From: Nocardioides carbamazepini
GTDB lineage: Bacteria; Actinomycetota; Actinomycetes; Propionibacteriales; Nocardioidaceae
Reading direction: 5' to 3'
NCBI RefSeq assembly: GCF_024614185.1
Contig: NZ_JAHTLF010000012.1
Span: 124,001 to 188,000 of the forward strand
Length of the DNA: 64,000 bases
Made by a program: the position numbers and the translations under genes. Shown piece after piece: positions 59,557 to 64,000 of this stretch (its first letter is position 1; each line of letters starts with the position of its first letter). The notes below the pieces were generated by a model that saw nothing but the letters and a program-made list of their open reading frames with translations, was not told the DNA's origin and did not search any database.

Positions 59557-60230
59557 CGGACCAGGCGAGCGAGCAGATCCGCGTCGTCGTCGTCGACGAC
59601 GACCCGCTGGTGCGCTCCGCGCTGACCCTGATGCTCGGAGGCCAGGCCGACATCGCGGTCGTCGGCGAGGCCGCGGACGGCCGCGCCGGCATCGCCCTCG
59701 CCCGCGAGCTCAGGCCTGACGTGGTCCTCATGGACATCCGGATGCCCGTCCTCGACGGCCTCGCGGCGACCCGGATCCTGCACGCCGACCCGTGTCCGCC
59801 CCACGTGATCGTGCTGACGACGTTCGACGCCGACGACTACGTCGTGGGCGCCCTCGCGGCCGGGGCGGACGGCTTCCTGCTCAAGGACACGGCACCGCCG
59901 GAGATCGTCGCCGCCCTCCGCAAGGTGGCCGACGGCGACCCCATGCTCTCCCCGTCCGTCACCCGCACCCTGATCGAGCGGGTCCGCACCGGCTCCGGCG
60001 ACGGCCGCGCCGCCGACGCCCAGCGCCGCCTCGACCGCCTGACCGAGCGCGAGCTCGACGTTGCCGGCGCCGTCGGGCGCGGTCTCTCCAACGCCGAGAT
60101 CGCCGCCGAGCTCCACCTGTCGGTACCGACCGTCAAGGGGCATGTGTCGAAGCTGTTCGAGAAGCTGGAGACCACCAACCGGGTCCAGATCGCGTTGACG
60201 ATCAGGGACGCGGGTCACCCGCCCGAATAG
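59553..60230 (+). CDS. LuxR/NarL-type response regulator
   Basis: 225 residues. Receiver domain with acidic pocket VVVDDDP (14-17) and phospho-acceptor Asp61 in VVLMDIRMPVLDG, Thr in VLTTFDADDY and Lys in FLLKDTAPP. LuxR helix-turn-helix LTERELDVAGAVGRGLSNAEIAAELHLSVPTVKGHVSKLF (about 163-202). Partner of the kinase, probably activating the divergent ABC exporter. A hairpin CACCCG-AACG-CGGGTG (60238-60253) follows. Confidence 0.95.
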   Translation: MTDQASEQIRVVVVDDDPLVRSALTLMLGGQADIAVVGEAADGRAGIALARELRPDVVLMDIRMPVLDGLAATRILHADPCPPHVIVLTTFDADDYVVGALAAGADGFLLKDTAPPEIVAALRKVADGDPMLSPSVTRTLIERVRTGSGDGRAADAQRRLDRLTERELDVAGAVGRGLSNAEIAAELHLSVPTVKGHVSKLFEKLETTNRVQIALTIRDAGHPPE

Positions 60231-60269
60231 GGATGGCCACCCGAACGCGGGTGCTGTTGACTGACGCGG

Positions 60270-60611
60270 GTGCCCCTTCCGTTCCCCTGGCCGGAGAGCC
60301 CCGAGCGCGTGGAGCGACGCCTGCACGGCTTGGTCGCGAGCCTGCTGAGCCCGGCCGAGCTCTGCGAGGTGCGGCTCGAGTGGGTCACTCCCCGCGCGCA
60401 CCACTTCGACCTGCCTGAGCCCGGGTGGGTCGCCCTGCGGCTGACGGTCGTGGCGATCGACGACGAGGTGTTCCAGAAGGAGATCTGGGGGCCGGAGCCG
60501 TACCGGGATTGGGAGGCCGAGATCCATCAGCTCTCGAGCGACCTGGAGGACTGGGTGTGCGAGACCCGGTTCGGCTGGGGCCAGCAACGGCTCGCGTCCG
60601 TTCCGGACTGA
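60270..60611 (+). CDS. Conserved hypothetical protein, 113 residues
   Basis: Soluble alpha/beta protein, PLPFPWPESPERVERRLHGLV then DLPEPGWVALRLTVVAIDDEVFQKEIWG, ending FGWGQQRLASVPD. Rich in Trp and Glu. No motif recognised. GTG start at 60270; TTGACT seven bases upstream could serve as a leaderless -10. It follows the response regulator by 39 bases and may be in its transcript. Confidence 0.55.
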   Translation: MPLPFPWPESPERVERRLHGLVASLLSPAELCEVRLEWVTPRAHHFDLPEPGWVALRLTVVAIDDEVFQKEIWGPEPYRDWEAEIHQLSSDLEDWVCETRFGWGQQRLASVPD

Positions 60612-60629
60612 GTTCATCGCAGGGACGCG

Positions 60630-60655
60630 GCATGCGTATTGCATGCGGCTAGACT
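60630..60655 (+). promoter_or_regulatory. VapBC promoter and palindromic operator
   Basis: GCATGC occurs at 60630-60635 and 60641-60646 (11-base step), a self-palindromic site of the kind bound by VapBC. TAGACT at 60650-60655 is seven bases before the vapB ATG. The palindromes lie directly upstream of the -10, fitting autorepression. Confidence 0.6.
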
Positions 60656-60662
60656 GGAATGC

Positions 60663-60887
60663 ATGTCCACCCTCCAGGTCCGCAACGTCTCCGACGACCT
60701 GCGTCGCGTCCTCAAGGAGCGCGCGGCTCGCCGGGGCATGAGCCTGTCCGACTACGTCCGCGAGGAGCTCGAACGGACGGCCTCCCGACCGACCTACGAA
60801 GAGTGGCGCGACCGGGTTCGGCTCCGGGGTGCGACGGCACCCGCCACCAGCGCGGCCGACGTCCTGCAGGCCGAGCGCGAGCGGTGA
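60663..60887 (+). CDS. vapB: VapB/FitA-type antitoxin
   Basis: 74 residues. An N-terminal ribbon-helix-helix (STLQVRNVSDDLRRVLKERAARRGMSLSDYVREEL) binds DNA, followed by a disordered tail (residues 40-74, TASRPTYEEWRDRVRLRG) that should occupy the toxin active site. ATG 60663 gives the shortest complete domain and is seven bases after TAGACT. The stop overlaps the toxin start (GTGA). Confidence 0.9.
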   Translation: MSTLQVRNVSDDLRRVLKERAARRGMSLSDYVREELERTASRPTYEEWRDRVRLRGATAPATSAADVLQAERER

Positions 60888-61285
60888 CGGCAGTCCTCGA
60901 CGCCTCGGCCCTCGCGGAGCTCGTCATGAACACCCCGCGAGCCGCCGCGATCGACGAGCGCCTCGCGGGCCATGCAGGCGACCTGCACCTCCCGCATCTC
61001 GCCGTGGTCGAGACGGCCTCGGTCCTGCGCGGCTGGGCACGCAGCGATCAGATCACCGCATCGCGGGCCGCCGCCGCGTTGGAGGACCTCGCCGTGTTCC
61101 CCGCGCGTCGATGGGCGGTCGACGACCTGCTCCCCCGGATCTGGTCGCTGCGCGACAACCTCACCGCCTACGACGCGACCTACCTGGCGCTGGCCGAGAG
61201 CCTCGATGCCACCCTGGTCACCTGCGACGCTCGCCTGCGCCGTGGCGCCTCGGGCCACAGCAACGCGGATGTCGTGGTCGCCTGA
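60884..61285 (+). CDS. vapC: VapC toxin (PIN-domain ribonuclease)
   Basis: 133 residues. The four PIN acidic residues are visible: Asp6 (LDASALAEL), Glu43 (VVETASVLRG), Asp97 (AYDATYLALAE) and Asp115 (TCDARLRRG). It cleaves RNA, commonly tRNA, when free of VapB. Complete and likely functional. Convergent with the metallo-hydrolase gene. Confidence 0.93.
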   Translation: MTAVLDASALAELVMNTPRAAAIDERLAGHAGDLHLPHLAVVETASVLRGWARSDQITASRAAAALEDLAVFPARRWAVDDLLPRIWSLRDNLTAYDATYLALAESLDATLVTCDARLRRGASGHSNADVVVA

Positions 61286-61403
61286 CCGGTCACGCGGCCG
61301 GCGGCGCGGATCGATCACCGGCCCGAGCCGGGCTCTCGTCGCTTCCTCGGCTCCTCGGCCTTCGCCAGCGACTCCTGGAGCTCGCCCGGTGGCGTCGTCC
61401 ACC

Positions 61404-62207
61404 TCACAGCTCGTAGACGGTGCCCTGCGCGGCCAGCTCGGTCGGCCCGTCGTACGCCCCCGCGGCCTCGGCGAGCATCGTCTGCGCGTCGTGCCAGGGC
61501 GGGACGTGGGTGACGACGAGGCGCTTGACGGCGGCCTTGGTCGCCACCTCGCCGGCCTCGACGCCGGTGAGGTGCAGGTTCGGGGGGTTGTCGTCGCAGT
61601 CGCGGAAGGACGCCTCGCAGAGGAAGAGGTCGGCGTCGGCCGCGATGTCCATCAATGCCGGGGTGGGGCCGGTGTCGCCGCTGTAGGCCAGGACCTTGCC
61701 GAAGGCGGAGACGCGCAGGCCGTACGCCGGGACGGGATGGTCGACCTCGTAGGGCTCGACGCGGAACGGACCGATGTCGACCGGGTCGCCGTAGACGCGG
61801 AAGGAGAACTCCTCCTCCATGCCGGGCTTGCGGGGCAGGTCGTAGGCCTTGGCCAGTCGCTTGGCGGTGCCCTTCGGGCCCCAGACGGGGATCTTCGGCT
61901 GGGTACCGGTGGGGTGGTACTTGCGCAGCACGTAGTAGCTGGTCATGTCGACGCAGTGGTCGGCATGCAGGTGGCTGATGAAGACGGCGTCCACCTGGAG
62001 CGGGTCGACGTAGCGCTGCAGGGCGCCGAGCGCGCCGTTGCCCATGTCGAGCACCAGGCTCCAGGTGCGCAGCGCGTCGGTGGCCTGCACGAGGTAGCAG
62101 CTGGCCGGCGAGTCCGGACCCGGGTAGGAGCCCGAACAGCCGACGATCGTCACCTTCACGGAATTGTCGGCGGGCGGCACCCGCAGCGCCGTCGTCTCCG
62201 GCGCCAT
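61404..62207 (-). CDS. Metallo-beta-lactamase-fold hydrolase, cAMP-phosphodiesterase-like
   Basis: 267 residues from ATG 62207. Zinc ligands in FISHLHADHCVDM (HxHxDH), a later Asp in YSGDTGPTP and His in VTHVPPW. The protein corresponds to mycobacterial Rv1339, which has been described as an atypical class II cyclic-nucleotide phosphodiesterase, and lies beside murI just as Rv1339 does. Start is uncertain: GTG 62159 begins at the conserved VKVTIVGCSGSYPG, while TTG at 62234, overlapping the murI stop, has an AGGGGG ribosome site. Confidence 0.85.
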   Translation of the reverse strand: MAPETTALRVPPADNSVKVTIVGCSGSYPGPDSPASCYLVQATDALRTWSLVLDMGNGALGALQRYVDPLQVDAVFISHLHADHCVDMTSYYVLRKYHPTGTQPKIPVWGPKGTAKRLAKAYDLPRKPGMEEEFSFRVYGDPVDIGPFRVEPYEVDHPVPAYGLRVSAFGKVLAYSGDTGPTPALMDIAADADLFLCEASFRDCDDNPPNLHLTGVEAGEVATKAAVKRLVVTHVPPWHDAQTMLAEAAGAYDGPTELAAQGTVYEL

Positions 62208-62230
62208 CTCGGCATCGTTGCTGTCACCCG

Positions 62231-63052
62231 TCAACGCACACCCCCTGCGAACTGACCTGCCGCGACGAGCTCGGGTCCGAGGAACCGCTGCCCGATCGTC
62301 TCGAACTCCGCCGGCGAGCCGGTCGTCGCGAAAGAGTACGACGGCGCGCCGGTCGGCCGCATGAGGCCGGTGTCGGCCAGCATCCGGTAGACGTCCTTGG
62401 CGCACTCCTCCGCGCTGCTGACCAGCGTGACGTCGTCGCCCATCACGTAGGAGATGACGCCGGTCAGGAGCGGGTAGTGGGTGCAGCCGAGGATCAGGGT
62501 GTCGATGCCGAGCTCGGTGAGCGGGTCGAGGTACTCGTGGGCGACGGCGATGAGCTCGTCACCACCGGTCACCCCCGCCTCCACGTAGTCGACGAAGCGC
62601 GGGCAGGCCCGCGTGGTGAGGGAGATCTGGGGCGCCGCGGCGAAGGCGTCGTCGTAGGCCATCGACTCGGCGGTCGAGCGGGTGCAGATCACGCCGATCC
62701 GGCCGTTGCGGGTGGCGGCCACCGCGCGCCGGGTGGCCGGGTAGATCACCTCGACCACGGGGACGTCGTACCGCTCGCGGGCGTCGCGCAGCATCGCGGC
62801 GCTGGCGGAGTTGCAGGCGATGACGAGGGCCTTCACCCCCTGCGCGACGAGGTGGTCGAGGCACTCGAGGGCGTACTCGCGGACCTCGCCGATCGGCTTG
62901 GGGCCGTAGGGCTGGCGCGCCGTGTCGCCGACATAGGTGATCGACTCGTGCGGCAGCTGGTCGATGACCGACCGCGCGACCGTGAGGCCCCCGAAGCCGG
63001 AGTCGAAGATCCCGATCGGCGCGTCGAGGTCGGGGTGGTCCAGGTGCCGCAC
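62231..63052 (-). CDS. murI: Glutamate racemase
   Basis: 273 residues. Supplies D-glutamate for peptidoglycan. [13 protein letters not shown] (Asp17), ACNSAS with Cys80 and LGCTHYPLL with Cys190 form the catalytic pair. GTG 63052 is preceded by TAGTCT (63059-63064, minus strand) six bases away: leaderless. The start of murI is divergent from the phosphatase-like gene. Confidence 0.96.
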   Translation of the reverse strand: MRHLDHPDLDAPIGIFDSGFGGLTVARSVIDQLPHESITYVGDTARQPYGPKPIGEVREYALECLDHLVAQGVKALVIACNSASAAMLRDARERYDVPVVEVIYPATRRAVAATRNGRIGVICTRSTAESMAYDDAFAAAPQISLTTRACPRFVDYVEAGVTGGDELIAVAHEYLDPLTELGIDTLILGCTHYPLLTGVISYVMGDDVTLVSSAEECAKDVYRMLADTGLMRPTGAPSYSFATTGSPAEFETIGQRFLGPELVAAGQFAGGVR

Positions 63053-63058
63053 CCGGTC

Positions 63059-63135
63059 AGACTACGGCGTCGTAGTGGCCCCGGTCGGCATTCCGGGACC
63101 GAGATCACGTCCCCGGCGTGCCGGCGACGTAGGCT
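63059..63135. promoter_or_regulatory. Divergent leaderless promoters for murI and the phosphodiesterase-like gene
   Basis: TAGTCT (63059-63064, minus) is six bases before the murI GTG; TAGGCT (63130-63135, plus) is six bases before GTG 63142. Confidence 0.6.
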
Positions 63136-63141
63136 CGTCCG

Positions 63142-64000
63142 GTGATCATCCTGCGTCGTCCTGCTGCCCTGGCCGTTGCCATCGCCGCCGTCGTGGCCGG
63201 CTTCGGGCTCCCCGGATCCGGGCCCGCCACGGCCGACCGTGCCGACCCCGGTCGCGACACGGTCAACAACAAGCACGTCGTCGCGATCTCGGTCGACGGC
63301 CTCAACCCCCGTGCGCTGAAGAGGCTCGGCCGGACCGGCACGCCGAACCTGCACCGACTCATCAAGGACGAGGGCGCCGGCACCCTGAACGCCCGCACCC
63401 AGCTCGAGATGACGGTCACCCTGCCCAACCACACCAGCATGGTCACCGGCCGCCGGATCAAGGCGGCCAAGGGCGGACACGGCGTCACCTGGAACGACGA
63501 CACCGTGACCAAGACGGTGCAGCAGGCCGCCGGTCACGACGTCGACTCGGTGTTCTCCCAGGTCCGGGCGGCCGGCGGCACCACCGCGGTCTACGCGACC
63601 AAGTCGAAGTTCTGGCTGTTCGAGCGGTCCTGGCCGGCCGCCATCGAGCCCAACGTGATCCAGGTCGAGAAGGACGGTGCCGTCGCGAAGGCGCTGCGCT
63701 CCGACCTCGCCACCGACCCGGCGTCGTTCTCGTTCCTCCACCTCGGCAAGCCCGATCAGGTCGGGCATGACCACGGCTGGATGTCCGCGACCTACCTGAA
63801 GGCGGTCTCGAAGGTCGACCGGATCGTCGGCAAGATCATGGCCCAGATCGAGTCCACGCCGGCGCTGCGCAGCAACACGGTCGTCGTGCTCACCTCCGAC
63901 CACGGCGGCATCCCCGGCACGCGGAACCACGCGATCAAGACCAACCGCGAGAACTACCGGGTCGCGTTCGCCTTCTGGGGCCCCGGCGCCGGGGTGCCGA
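63142..64000 (+). CDS. Secreted alkaline phosphatase-fold phosphodiesterase/pyrophosphatase (truncated by window end)
   Basis: 286 residues visible; no stop before the window ends. A hydrophobic signal sequence (1-31, RPAALAVAIAAVVAGFGLPG) precedes a type I phosphodiesterase domain: VVAISVDGLNPRAL with a metal-binding Asp, TLPNHTSMVTGRR with the Thr/Asn of the nucleophile region, HLGKPDQVGHDHGW and SDHGGIPGTRNHA as further metal ligands. It probably cleaves phosphodiesters or nucleotides outside the cell. TAGGCT six bases before GTG 63142 predicts a leaderless transcript. Confidence 0.85.
   Translation, partial: MIILRRPAALAVAIAAVVAGFGLPGSGPATADRADPGRDTVNNKHVVAISVDGLNPRALKRLGRTGTPNLHRLIKDEGAGTLNARTQLEMTVTLPNHTSMVTGRRIKAAKGGHGVTWNDDTVTKTVQQAAGHDVDSVFSQVRAAGGTTAVYATKSKFWLFERSWPAAIEPNVIQVEKDGAVAKALRSDLATDPASFSFLHLGKPDQVGHDHGWMSATYLKAVSKVDRIVGKIMAQIESTPALRSNTVVVLTSDHGGIPGTRNHAIKTNRENYRVAFAFWGPGAGVP

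Overview
The window is high-GC DNA in which nearly every codon ends in G or C. GTG starts, four-base start/stop overlaps and promoters placed directly on the start codon are all common. The gene content points to an actinobacterium: group II truncated haemoglobin GlbO, PafB/PafC, GAF-ANTAR regulator, Hanks kinase, DUF222-HNH protein, Nur-type and KstR-type operators. Gene order and protein style fit the Propionibacteriales, most likely Nocardioides or a close relative. This is an inference from content; no marker gene was compared.

Layout. 1-3.4 kb: end of aminopeptidase N, then DUF5130, a small membrane protein, MscS channel and GlbO, an order resembling the mycobacterial pepN-glbO neighbourhood. 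3.5-4.8 kb: membrane protein and ECF-like sigma factor. 4.8-9.1 kb: enoyl-CoA hydratase/isomerase under a KstR-like operator, double-hotdog thioesterase, thiolase, GNAT and MarR proteins. 9.3-16 kb (minus): SSB paralogue and EttA, then a translationally coupled operon of PrsW protease and two dynamin-like GTPases. 16-22.8 kb: Xaa-Pro aminopeptidase, UspA, ACT-malic enzyme, tRNA-Arg, LeuA (which runs antisense into the tRNA and lacks its leucine-binding domain) with a leader peptide, ABC ATPase, catalase-fold-like protein. 22.9-26 kb: deaminase, MauE/DsbA pair, oligoribonuclease, tRNA-His. 26-31.8 kb: accessory-looking block of TetR, DUF1992, DUF222-HNH, nucleotidyltransferase, MarR-GNAT fusion and pirin. 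31.8-38.1 kb: PYROXD2-like oxidoreductase, tRNA-Lys, Ser/Thr kinase, GAF-ANTAR, PafB/PafC. 38.2-43.3 kb: GroES-like protein, DUF3618, a CbiMNQO-type metal importer with a Nur-like box that argues for nickel, peroxiredoxin, membrane protein, tRNA-Leu. 43.3-54.2 kb: one 3409-residue secreted protein, translationally coupled to a lipoprotein. 54.3-63 kb: rdgB and rph, separated from the cAMP-phosphodiesterase-like metallo-hydrolase and murI by a 5.8-kb block (SGNH hydrolase, ABC exporter, two-component system, VapBC). The window ends inside a secreted phosphodiesterase-like gene.

How genes work together. Acyl-CoA genes around 5-8 kb suggest a small lipid or sterol degradation module. PrsW and the dynamin-like GTPases form one membrane-remodelling unit. 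The kinase, ANTAR, TetR, MarR and two-component genes give dense regulation. At least a dozen genes carry a TANNNT hexamer 6-7 bases before the start codon, the signature of leaderless transcripts. Two clusters of a 20-bp palindrome-forming repeat (about 1.0 and 7.9 kb) are the clearest non-coding elements. The most unusual object is the giant protein: ten CnaB-like repeats, eight Ig-like repeats, PKD-like domains, a complete SGNH hydrolase and a lysine-rich coiled-coil tail.
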